NCBI GenBank assembly: GCA_016715945.1
Contig: JADJXJ010000001.1
Span: 62,001 to 126,000, forward strand
Length of the DNA stretch: 64,000 nucleotides
Direction of reading: 5' to 3'
Source: Bacteroidota bacterium
GTDB taxonomy: Bacteria > Bacteroidota > Bacteroidia > Bacteroidales > F082
Below, in pieces: positions 24,953 through 34,100 of the stretch; within the stretch, counting starts at the first letter, position 1; each line of letters begins with the position of its first letter. The translations under genes were made by a program, and so were the position numbers. The notes below the pieces were generated by a model. The model was not told the origin of the DNA. It did no database searches and saw only the letters and a program-made list of their open reading frames with translations.

Positions 24953-25014
24953 ACCTCAAATATACAAATATTTTTGACCGGTATGAAACAAACTTTAGGA
25001 TTTTTTAAAAAATT

Positions 25015-25686
25015 TTAATTCGGCTCGCTGCTCAGCGCCTGATTGAGGAAGCGAACCAGGGGTGCAAGTATGCTGAAAGTTTCGAGGCTTTGCTGGATGA
25101 TCTCTCCGGGCTTCAGATTGTCGGCATCTATTGGCCTGCCCACGGCATATGAGGTGTATTTGAGCAGTTCGATGTGCGGAAAATCGGCAGGAAATCCCAT
25201 GGGCGGGCGTTTGAGTCGCTCGTCCATGAGTTGTCCGAATGCAGCACGGAATTTTTCGTCATTTACGATCTGCAGAAAGTCCTGTGCATTGAAATAGATT
25301 TCTTGTCTTACTTTCTGAAGTTGTTCTTTCTCAGGATGGTACAGTCCTCCGCCAACAAAGGATGCCCCGGGTTCGAGGTGGAGGTAGTAGCCGGCGGCAG
25401 GGAGGTTTTTGCCACCTGGCGCAAAGTAGGCGCCCATATTGGTTTTGTACGGATCCTTGTTGGGCGAGAAACGAATATCGCGGTTGATTCTGAACTGGCA
25501 CTTTTTTGGGTCGGGCGAGCCTATCGAAGGATCGATGGCGGCCAGTCCGTGGATGAGGCCTGCAACAATGCCGGTCATCTCGGCCCGTGCTTCCTGATAC
25601 CATGGCCGGTGCGCGTCGAACCAGGCTTTGTTGTTGTTTGCTGCGAGCTCGCTCAAAAAGGGAATGACTTGGTTGAAAGAATTCAT
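25015..25686 (-). CDS. DUF2461 (TIGR02453) family protein
   Basis: A 223-residue DUF2461 protein. The family pattern is clear: FLSELAANNNKAWFDAHR at the start, RINRDIRFSPNKDPYKTNMG in the middle and YYLHLEPGASFVGGGLY after it. The family is widespread in Bacteroidota and plants or fungi, and its biochemical role is not established. No signal peptide or membrane segment. It is transcribed away from the PorV/PorQ-like gene across a 55-base gap that must contain both promoters. Confidence 0.93.
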   Translation of the reverse strand: MNSFNQVIPFLSELAANNNKAWFDAHRPWYQEARAEMTGIVAGLIHGLAAIDPSIGSPDPKKCQFRINRDIRFSPNKDPYKTNMGAYFAPGGKNLPAAGYYLHLEPGASFVGGGLYHPEKEQLQKVRQEIYFNAQDFLQIVNDEKFRAAFGQLMDERLKRPPMGFPADFPHIELLKYTSYAVGRPIDADNLKPGEIIQQSLETFSILAPLVRFLNQALSSEPN

Positions 25687-25741
25687 GTCGTATATTTGAA
25701 ATTAAATTACCCGGGCTTGCACCGGCAGATCAAACGATCAG

Positions 25742-26572
25742 ATGAACAAAGGTATTTGCTTTTTGTTTGCCGCCCTGCTTTGGCTATGGCACACTCCTTT
25801 GAAAGCGTTCGAGGCACATGGTCGTGCAGGTGCCCGTCATGCTGCATTGGGCGGGGCCTCGGTTACGCTGGCAGACGTATGGGCCATTGTCAACAATCCT
25901 GCCGGGGCGGCCGATCTCCGCAATGTTGCGGCCGGGGTTGGATTTCAAAACAGGTTTCTGATGAAAGAGCTCAGCCAGCGTTCCGGGGTTGTGGCCATGC
26001 CCACCAGTTATGGGGTGTTCGGCCTCGGATTTACGCAGTTTGGCTACAGGCTCTACAACGAGAACTTCGTCCGGCTGGCCTATGCCCGGCAGTTGCATCC
26101 CAACTTCAGAGCGGGTGTGGGTTTCAACTACATCTACCTCAAGGCTGGAAATGAATACCCCGCCCAACAGGCGGTGGCTTTCGAGCTTGGGGTGCAGCAG
26201 CGCATCAACAGGCAGCTCAGCATGGGCGCTTATCTGTTCAATCCGGGGCGGGCAGGCTTATCGGAAATCACCAACGACCGCCTGCCTATGGTGATGCGAT
26301 TCGGGCTGGGGTTTCAGTTCACCGATCAGTTGTATGGCCTGGCTGAGGTGGAAAAACAATCCGACCGCAAACCCGATGTAAGGGCAGGTCTGGAGTATCA
26401 TTATCAGCAGTTTTTTCTCAGGACCGGCGTGTCCGTAGATCCCGGCCTGTTCACCTTCGGCCTGGGCATGCACATGTCGGGCTGGAGTTTCGACCTTTCG
26501 GCCGGATTGCACCAGCAACTGGGGAGTACCCTTCAGGCCGGACTGCAGTTTCATTTGCCCCAAAAACCCTGA
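25742..26572 (+). CDS. PorV/PorQ-like outer-membrane beta-barrel protein
   Basis: A 276-residue exported protein. A signal peptide of about 22 residues (MNKGICFLFAALLWLWH...KAF) precedes GRAGARHAALGGASVTLAD and NNPAGAADL, the N-terminal signature of PorV/PorQ and FadL-like barrels in Bacteroidota. The remainder is alternating beta strands ending in LQFHLPQKP. PorV and PorQ are the outer-membrane shuttle or attachment proteins of the type IX secretion system; this could be one of several paralogues rather than PorV itself. The HhH-barrel gene follows after 2 bases, so the two are an operon. Confidence 0.75.
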   Translation: MNKGICFLFAALLWLWHTPLKAFEAHGRAGARHAALGGASVTLADVWAIVNNPAGAADLRNVAAGVGFQNRFLMKELSQRSGVVAMPTSYGVFGLGFTQFGYRLYNENFVRLAYARQLHPNFRAGVGFNYIYLKAGNEYPAQQAVAFELGVQQRINRQLSMGAYLFNPGRAGLSEITNDRLPMVMRFGLGFQFTDQLYGLAEVEKQSDRKPDVRAGLEYHYQQFFLRTGVSVDPGLFTFGLGMHMSGWSFDLSAGLHQQLGSTLQAGLQFHLPQKP

Positions 26573-26574
26573 AC

Positions 26575-28725
26575 ATGCTTGTTGTGGCACGTTTACGGAG
26601 TATCTTCCTAATCGGCAGCCTGCTGTTGCTTGGCCAAACACTTAACGCACAGGTAGCCGACAGCCTCTCGCGCCTGCTTGGCGAATACCTGGCACGGCAG
26701 CTCGAAGAACTGGCCGAAAACGCTGACGAAACAGCCGACTTCACCGACCTGCTCGACGCTTATTTGTTTTACAGCGAGCAAAAAATTGACCTCAACAGCC
26801 CCCAGATCAGCGAGCTGGAAGCCCTGCGGCTGCTCAACAGTTTTCAGATTGAAAAACTCACTGAATACCGCAGGCGATATGGCCCGCTGCTATCGGTTTA
26901 TGAGCTGGGACTTATTGAAGGTTTCGACGACATGGTGCTTGAGGTGCTGCTGCCCGTTGTGCGGGTGGGCGATGGCACTGCAAAGCAAAAGTTACCCCAT
27001 CCGCTTACCATCCTACGGCGAGGTCGCAACCAGGTGATCAGCCGCTACGAACAGGTGCTCGAAAAACGCGAGGGCTACCTGCCCATCAGCGATTCGGCTT
27101 TTGCTGCCAAACCCAACTCGCGCTACCTCGGTGGGCCGGAAAAGTTCTTCATCAGGCACCAGTTCAACTACCGCAACCGCGTGAGGGCCGGGCTTGTGAT
27201 GGAAAAAGACCCCGGAGAGCCATTTTTTATATCCCGCATTCCCGATACCATCAGAAGCCTGTTAACCAGCAAACAGCGCAACGGTTTTGATTTTTATTCC
27301 GCACATTTTTTTATACGCGATGTAGGCATGGTCAAGGCTTTGGCGCTGGGCGACTATCACCTCAACTTTGGGCAGGGGCTGACGCTTTGGTCTGGCTTGT
27401 CGTTTGGCAAATCCACCGAGCCTTCGTCTATCATGCGTTATGGCCAGGGCATCCGGCCCAGCGCTTCGCTCAACGAAGCGCTCTTTATGCGTGGGGCGGC
27501 TGCAACGGTGGGCGTCCGCAACTTCGACCTTACCTTATTTTATTCGCACAGGCCGGTTGATGCCAGCCTGACCATGCTCACCGACAGCCTTGCAGGCGAA
27601 GAATTCCTGATCACAAGCATACAGGAAACCGGTTTGCACCGCACGGTGACCGAGCTCAACCGCAAGCATGCCACCACCCTCACGGCCTATGGGGGTAGGC
27701 TAGCCTACCGCTCGCGCCGCCTCGAACTGGGTTTCACCGCCCATGCCTCGGCTACTGGCGTAAATTTTATGCCAAGGGAGTATCCTTATAACAAGTTCAG
27801 AATCAACAACGGACAAAACAGCGTTCAGGGTGCCGATTTCAGGCTGGTTTTCCCGCACATCATCGGTTTTGGCGAGCTCAGCAGGAGCCAGAACGGCGGG
27901 ATGGCCGGACTGGCCGGCATCCTTGCCCAGCCAGCGGGTTTTGTGACCCTCAGCCTGGCCTACCGAAATTACGACAAACATTATCAAAACGATTTCAGCG
28001 CCGCCTTTGCCGAGAACACTTACACCAACAACGAAAAAGGAATCTACGGAGGTGTCGTGGCTGCTCTGGCGCCAGGCTGGAAGCTCACCGCCTTTGCCGA
28101 TCATTTCACCTTCCCCTGGCTGCGCTACCTGACCGATGGCCCGAGCTTCGGACAGGATTATTACGTGCAGCTCGACCACAGGTTCAGCCGCCGGGCAGAT
28201 GCCTATGTGCGCTACCGCACCAAGACGCGCATGAAAGACTTCAATGACCCATGGAACTACATTGATTTCCAGGTGCCTTATACCCGGCAAAGCCTGCGTT
28301 TTCACCTCAACACCCAGCCCATGCGCGGCATAACGCTCCGCAACCGCTTTGAGCTGGTGCACTACCGCGAGCACCTCTCCGAAGCCACAGTGGGCTACCT
28401 GATCTACCAGGATGTGTTGTACAGACCCTCCGGCTCCAGGCTTGAGCTCACTTTCAGATATATGCTTTTCGATGCGCCCGATTACAACAGCCGCCTTTAT
28501 GTGTACGAAAATGATGTGCTGTATGCTTTTTCCATTCCGATGTTTTACGACCGGGGCACACGCACCTACCTGATGCTGCGCTACAGGGCCTCGCAAAAGC
28601 TCGACTTCTGGGCGCGTATCGGGCAAACCTGGTATGCCGACCGCGCAAGCATTGGCAGCGGCCTCGAAACCATCGAGGGCAACCGCCGCACCGACCTTAA
28701 GTTTCAGCTTCGATACAAGTTCTGA
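26575..28725 (+). CDS. helix-hairpin-helix plus outer-membrane barrel protein
   Basis: A 716-residue exported protein. After a signal peptide (about residues 1-26, ending LNAQ) comes a helix-hairpin-helix region around 65-125: IDLNSPQISELEALRLLNSF, then RRYGPLLSVYELGLIEGFD. The rest, about 170-716, is rich in alternating aromatic beta strands and ends in a Phe (QLRYKF), as outer-membrane barrels do. Such fusions of a ComEA-like HhH to a predicted barrel are frequent in Bacteroidota and have no assigned function that I can state. DNA binding at the periplasmic face of the outer membrane is possible. It is co-transcribed with the PorV/PorQ-like gene. Confidence 0.8.
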   Translation: MLVVARLRSIFLIGSLLLLGQTLNAQVADSLSRLLGEYLARQLEELAENADETADFTDLLDAYLFYSEQKIDLNSPQISELEALRLLNSFQIEKLTEYRRRYGPLLSVYELGLIEGFDDMVLEVLLPVVRVGDGTAKQKLPHPLTILRRGRNQVISRYEQVLEKREGYLPISDSAFAAKPNSRYLGGPEKFFIRHQFNYRNRVRAGLVMEKDPGEPFFISRIPDTIRSLLTSKQRNGFDFYSAHFFIRDVGMVKALALGDYHLNFGQGLTLWSGLSFGKSTEPSSIMRYGQGIRPSASLNEALFMRGAAATVGVRNFDLTLFYSHRPVDASLTMLTDSLAGEEFLITSIQETGLHRTVTELNRKHATTLTAYGGRLAYRSRRLELGFTAHASATGVNFMPREYPYNKFRINNGQNSVQGADFRLVFPHIIGFGELSRSQNGGMAGLAGILAQPAGFVTLSLAYRNYDKHYQNDFSAAFAENTYTNNEKGIYGGVVAALAPGWKLTAFADHFTFPWLRYLTDGPSFGQDYYVQLDHRFSRRADAYVRYRTKTRMKDFNDPWNYIDFQVPYTRQSLRFHLNTQPMRGITLRNRFELVHYREHLSEATVGYLIYQDVLYRPSGSRLELTFRYMLFDAPDYNSRLYVYENDVLYAFSIPMFYDRGTRTYLMLRYRASQKLDFWARIGQTWYADRASIGSGLETIEGNRRTDLKFQLRYKF

Positions 28726-28759
28726 CCCGGCCCGCAGGCAGCACTCGGCAGCTTATTGC

Positions 28760-28767
28760 TATCTTTG
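28760..28767 (+). promoter_or_regulatory. putative -7 box TATCTTTG, nearly leaderless
   Basis: TATCTTTG fits TAnnTTTG and ends 4 bases before the ATG of the CCA-adding enzyme. It supports 28772 as the true start over upstream in-frame ATGs. Confidence 0.45.
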
Positions 28768-28771
28768 CCGC

Positions 28772-30250
28772 ATGTCGGAAATGGCCATGTATGTGCAGGA
28801 GCCACTATTCGGGGCAATATCCGAGGTGGCCGGCCAAACCCCTGTATATGTCATCGGGGGGTATGTGAGGGATTGCCTGCTCGGCAGACCTTCGAAAGAT
28901 GTGGATATTGTGGTGGTTGGCGATGGCCTGGAGTTTGCCCGCAAAGTAGCCTCCCGCCTGGGCAACACTACAGATGCCAGGTTCTACGGACAGTTTGGCA
29001 CAGCCATGGTCCGCTGGGGCGACTGGGTGGTCGAATTCGTAGGTGCCCGCAAGGAGTCGTATAAGCTTTACAGCCGCAAGCCCGATGTGCGTCCGGGAAG
29101 CCTCATGGACGATCTGAAGCGGCGCGACTTTACCATCAATGCCCTGGGAATCAGCCTGAACAGTTTCACCTACGGGCAGTTGCTCGATGCGTTCAACGGA
29201 CTGGACGATCTGAATAAAGGTCTGATCCGTACGCCCCTCGACCCGGACATCACTTTCTCGGATGACCCGCTGCGGATGATGCGGGCAGTGCGCTTCGCTT
29301 CCCAGCTGGGCTTCCGCATCGACCAGGGCGCCCTGGATGCCATTGCGCGCAACAAGAACAGAATCCGGATCATCTCGCCCGAACGCATCACTGATGAGCT
29401 GAATAAGATTATCCTCAGCCCCAAACCCTCGGTCGGTTTTAAGCTGCTGTTCAAAACAGGCCTACTGCATGTGTTTTTTCCCCAGCTGGCTGCCCTGCAG
29501 GGTGTCGAAACGGTCAACGGCAAGAGTCATAAAGACAATTTTTACCATACCCTCGAGGTGCTCGACAACCTTTCCGCCACATCGGATGACCTCTGGCTGA
29601 GGTGGGCAGCCCTGTTGCACGACATCGCCAAACCCGCAACAAAGAAATTCGATCCGCAAACGGGCTGGACCTTTCACGGGCACGAATTCAAAGGGGCAAA
29701 AATGGTACCGGGCATCTTCAAGGCTTTCAGGCTGCCGCTGGGCGACCCAATGAAATTTGTGCAAAAGATGGTGCTGCTGCACCTGCGACCCATAGTGCTG
29801 GCGCAGGAAACGGTGACCGACAGCGCAGTACGCAGGCTGCTCTTCGATGCAGGCGACGACATCGACAAGCTTATGCTGCTTTGCCAGGCCGACATCACCA
29901 CCAAAAACGAATTTAAGATACGCAAATACCGCGAAAACTTCGAGCTCGTCAAACAAAAGCTGGTCGAGATTGAAGCGCGCGACAGGATACGCAACTGGCA
30001 GCCACCGGTAAGCGGCGAGGTCATTATGCAGGCTTTCGGCCTCGGCCCGGGCAAGAAAATCGGCATCATCAAAAATGCCATTCGCGAGGCCATCCTCGAT
30101 GGCATCATCGGCAATACTTTCGAGGAGGCAGTGGCGCTGATGAAGGAGGAAGGCAAAAAACTTGGCCTGAAGCTGGTGGCCGAACCCCAGCCCACCGAAG
30201 TAAAAAACAACGGGCCTGTACCCTTGCAGGGTAGTCCAGCAACGCCATGA
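28772..30250 (+). CDS. CCA tRNA nucleotidyltransferase / polyA polymerase-type with HD domain
   Basis: A 492-residue class II tRNA nucleotidyltransferase that builds or repairs the 3' CCA end. The nucleotidyltransferase motif is VIGGYVRDCLLG followed by DVDIVVVG, with the catalytic aspartates. The RRDFTINAL and DPLRMMRAVRFASQLGF segments are the family's next conserved blocks. A C-terminal HD domain carries LLHDIAKP (near residue 285), which suggests phosphohydrolase activity on tRNA ends. The start at 28772 is chosen from the promoter-like box and the family N-terminus. The stop overlaps miaA in an ATGA, so two tRNA-maturation enzymes are coupled. Confidence 0.93.
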   Translation: MSEMAMYVQEPLFGAISEVAGQTPVYVIGGYVRDCLLGRPSKDVDIVVVGDGLEFARKVASRLGNTTDARFYGQFGTAMVRWGDWVVEFVGARKESYKLYSRKPDVRPGSLMDDLKRRDFTINALGISLNSFTYGQLLDAFNGLDDLNKGLIRTPLDPDITFSDDPLRMMRAVRFASQLGFRIDQGALDAIARNKNRIRIISPERITDELNKIILSPKPSVGFKLLFKTGLLHVFFPQLAALQGVETVNGKSHKDNFYHTLEVLDNLSATSDDLWLRWAALLHDIAKPATKKFDPQTGWTFHGHEFKGAKMVPGIFKAFRLPLGDPMKFVQKMVLLHLRPIVLAQETVTDSAVRRLLFDAGDDIDKLMLLCQADITTKNEFKIRKYRENFELVKQKLVEIEARDRIRNWQPPVSGEVIMQAFGLGPGKKIGIIKNAIREAILDGIIGNTFEEAVALMKEEGKKLGLKLVAEPQPTEVKNNGPVPLQGSPATP

Positions 30251-31161
30251 ATACCTCACCATTGCTGATCGTGTTGGCCGGACCGACGGCCTCGGGCAAA
30301 ACAGAGCTGGCCATTCAGCTGGCAAAGCATTATGGCACCGAGATTGTTTCGGCCGACAGCCGCCAGTTTTACCGCGAGATGAAGATTGGCACGGCAGCGC
30401 CCGACGCCAGGCAGTTGCAACAGGTCGAACACCACCTGGTGGGGCACCTGAGCATTACCGACAGCTACGATGTGGCAGCCTATGAGCGCGATGCACTGCT
30501 TGTGCTGTCGCAACTCTTCGCGAAACACCGGGTTGTCATTCTGACAGGCGGCTCCGGACTTTTCATTGACGCAGTGTGCATGGGGCTGGACAACATGCCG
30601 GACGTTGCGCCCCAGATTCGTGCACGGGTAAGTCAGATGCTTGCCGATCAGGGTATTGCAGCCTTGCAGACAGAGCTTCAGGCTGTGGATCCGGAATATT
30701 ATGCGCAGGTGGACCTTCAAAATCCGCGGCGGCTGCAGCGTGCACTCGAGGTGTATTACCAGACCGGCCGCCCATACAGCTTTTACAGAAAACGGCAAAC
30801 CTTGCCCAGGCCTTTCACGTTCATTCGTTTCATCCTGAAGCCCGACCGCCTCGCGCTCATCAACCGCATTAACCTGAGGGTGGAGCACATGCTCGAACAA
30901 GGCCTGCTCGACGAAGTGCGGAAGCTCTATCCGTTCCGCCACCTCAACGCCCTCAATACGGTAGGATACAAGGAGCTGTTTGAATACCTGGATGGAAAAG
31001 TGAGCCTCGAAACTGCCGTCAACAACATCAAGACCCATACCCGGCAATATGCCAAACGCCAGATGACCTGGTTCAGACGAAACAAGGATGCCATCTGGCT
31101 CGAACAGGCCGACGCCATAACCATCATTAAAAAGGTGAACGAACAGTTGCTTCAGCCTTAA
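30247..31161 (+). CDS. miaA: tRNA dimethylallyltransferase
   Basis: A 304-residue MiaA, which transfers a dimethylallyl group to A37 of tRNAs reading codons that start with U. The P-loop is GPTASGKTELA (residues 12-22), followed by SADSRQFYREMKIGTAAP, both diagnostic. LTGGSGLFIDAV and NTVGYKELFEYLDG are further family blocks, and the end KRQMTWFRRNK matches the conserved C-terminal motif. Starts by ATGA overlap with the CCA-adding enzyme. Converges with the subtilisin gene with only 2 bases between stops. Confidence 0.97.
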   Translation: MNTSPLLIVLAGPTASGKTELAIQLAKHYGTEIVSADSRQFYREMKIGTAAPDARQLQQVEHHLVGHLSITDSYDVAAYERDALLVLSQLFAKHRVVILTGGSGLFIDAVCMGLDNMPDVAPQIRARVSQMLADQGIAALQTELQAVDPEYYAQVDLQNPRRLQRALEVYYQTGRPYSFYRKRQTLPRPFTFIRFILKPDRLALINRINLRVEHMLEQGLLDEVRKLYPFRHLNALNTVGYKELFEYLDGKVSLETAVNNIKTHTRQYAKRQMTWFRRNKDAIWLEQADAITIIKKVNEQLLQP

Positions 31162-31163
31162 TC

Positions 31164-34100
31164 TCAGAATATCAGCTTCTTGCGGGTAATGCCCTTTTTG
31201 CCTGCAACTTCCACAATCAGCAAACCTTTGGGCGCTTTAGGCTCTAAGCTCAGCGTCGGGCTGTTCGATTGTTGTTCCAGCAATATCCGGCCACCCGCAT
31301 CCAGGAGACGGATTCTGAGGGTTTCGCCAGGCTTTGCATGATGGATATAAATGCGCTGGCCATAGTTCCATATTCTGGTTTCGGCATTTGCCGGCTCATC
31401 CAGATGTGTGATGCCGGTGAGATGCAGCATGAAGCGAAGGGCGGGATTTCCGGCATCGTGCGTAAAACTGTACGCAGCAGCCGAATCGGAAAGCTGATGT
31501 AAGCTGCCCGTGTGCAGGTCTTCCAGCAAAACCACATATTTATTCAACAAATCGCCTGATAGAAAAGAACTTAGCTCGTATTCGCCCGTGGTTTGTGATG
31601 CAAAGCTCACAGGTATCGCAAGCTGTTTGAAGCCGTCGTCAAAGGTGTTGATGCTCATCATCTGTCCGCTTTCGATCAGGCTGGCCAACTGGGGTGCAAC
31701 AGCCTGCCCGGCAAGTTTTTCAGCATCATAATCAAAGTCGAAGCCGTCGGTGGCCCCGGCTAGGAACCTGATGATGGTTTCATCGCTGCCCTCACTGTTG
31801 GCTGTGCTCAGCCGGATTGTTTTGCCCGGCTGAGGGGGCTGCAGAAAAGGCGTGCTGTGGTGCAGGCGCACATCGTCGTTCATCTGCAGGCCTGCCGATG
31901 CGGCGGAGCTGCGCACAAAAAACGATTGTCCGGGAGCGATGTACTGCGTGCCGCCATTGGTACCTACACCTGAAATGTAGGTGGCATAGTTGCCTGTGTT
32001 CCTGTTCCAGATGTAGATGGCATTGTGCAGGTTGGTTTTTGTCCAGCCAGTGGCTGCATCCCAGTCAATGGCCGAAGGGTAGGGGTTGGGCACCAGGTTG
32101 TAGCGGTCGGCTGAGGTGGAGGCAACCAGGGTGCTGAAACTGCCGTTGTTCAACAGTCCGGCAAAGTTGAAGGTGATATTGCTGCCGGTGTACCAGATCA
32201 TATACCCCCGGCTCACATCGAGGGGTGTGGTGGTGGAAGCTCCCAGACCAACCCAGCTGCCCGGATCGGCATCGAAGCGGAACAGATAGGAACCTGTGAA
32301 AAGGCCCGAAAGCGGATTGTTCGAAGTTGCCAGGGGCACCGACACGAGGTGGTATCGCGTGGCTGTGGCCAGGCTGCTGCCCGGCACATAGCGTTGTATA
32401 GTGGCATTCAGCGGATTATAGTGCAACAACGACCCGCTGCCGCTTGCGTTCGACTCAATTGTCAGCCCGCCGTTACCTGCACTGTTGTAAATGTGGGTCG
32501 TAGCGGTCAATGTACGTCCCTGTGGTACAATGAGTTTGTTGTTTCCTTCGATAATTATGTTTTTTACGCTGAGATTGTCAGCCAGAATCACCTTTCCTGC
32601 TACATGGACTGTTTCGGTGCTGCTGTATGTGGTGGGGTCGCTGCTGATGCTCAGTTGATCGAAATAGGGTTGGCGCTGATCGCCGCTTTTTAGGGCGGAG
32701 GCATAAAGCCTGACAGCATCCGGTGCACCTGAAACTGCGTGTACTACGTTATACGACTCACTCCCATCGCGGCCTGTACCCCATACCCTTAATTGTGTGG
32801 CGCTTTCCATCTTGAAGTTGAGGGTCATGGCGTTGGTGCCATAATAGTTGAACATCGGCGAGCCGTTGATGGTGATCAGGGCACTTCCACCCATGTTGAT
32901 GTTGATAATTTCGGTGCCATTGCTAAACAGGCTGAGGCCTTTGTTGCCAATGCCCTCGCTGTCCCAGTTTACGCCCCATTTCAGGCTGAAGGTGGCGCCC
33001 ACTGGAAGCGGACTGGCAAATTTGCGGTCGGCACGGGCATAATTGCCCGGATTGTCCGGATTGGCATATAGCCCGAAAGCGGTGCTGCTCATGCCCGAGA
33101 TGCCGGCATCGGCGGGATTGCCGATATAAAATCCGGAGTATCCGCCCGGTGCATTCGCGTTCTCAAATTCCCATGCGCCAAAACCATCGCCCTGGTTGGA
33201 GCCATGTGTCCATGAGGTATAGTTGGAGGCCTGATCGGCGGCGCCCAGGATGGTTTTTTCATCAAGTGCCTGGTTGCCGCTTATGATGAGCGAAAATGCC
33301 TGGCTGCCACCGGTAAGTGTGCCTTTGTGACTCACTGTGAGCATGTAAATGGTGCCCGCAGGGGGCGAGCTCAGGTGGATCATTTCCACGTTGTCGCGGC
33401 TGTTGTCGCCTGTGGTAGCTGCCGCAGCCGGGCTGGCCGGGTTCAGGATGTAGGGAAAGTGCTGATTGCCAAATGCATCAGTTAACCTGATGTCCAGATC
33501 GTTCACCAGCATGGAGGTCGTGGGGTTAAGCGAGGCTGCAGGCGGGTTGCCCGGAAGGTCGGTCCAGCTGCAGGTGATGCGAAGCGGCTCGCTGCCGGTG
33601 GCCTGAAGGGGGATGCGGATGGTCTGGCTGTTGTTGAGCGTCAGCTCGCGGATGTGGGCGTTGTTGCCCGCATTGGCCTGCATGAGCTCGGCAGCTTTTT
33701 TCACATCGAGCATGCCCCAGCCAAAGCGGTAATCCGGACCTGGGGCGCCGCTTACCATATCGTCGGCCGTGTGAATGAGCAGTCCTTTGAGGGTTGCAGC
33801 GCGCAGGGGCGTACCGGGATGAAGGTTTTCCTGATGCTGCAGCAGCAAACCCACCGCACCGGATACCACCGGGCCGGCCATGGAGGTACCGTTGTAATAC
33901 GCATAGGATGTATTGGAGGATGCCGTTGAAGAATAAACATTTACCCCTTTGGCCACGATATCGGGTTTGATCCGGCCGTCGTCCGTCGGCCCCCAGCCAC
34001 TGAACGTACTCATCGCGCCTGCACTTGTTACCGCGCCCACAGTCAGCAAGTTTTTGGCCACAGCCGAATGCGAGATGCAATCGTATCCGCTCGTGCCTCC

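Larger units (their letters stand above)
24132..25014. other. long intergenic region with three related hairpin units
   Basis: No gene is supported. A 114-residue minus-strand frame at 24478-24822 runs through one of the structured units and is rejected. The region contains the transketolase promoter and three units with conserved tails and variable loops, listed separately. Confidence 0.65.
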
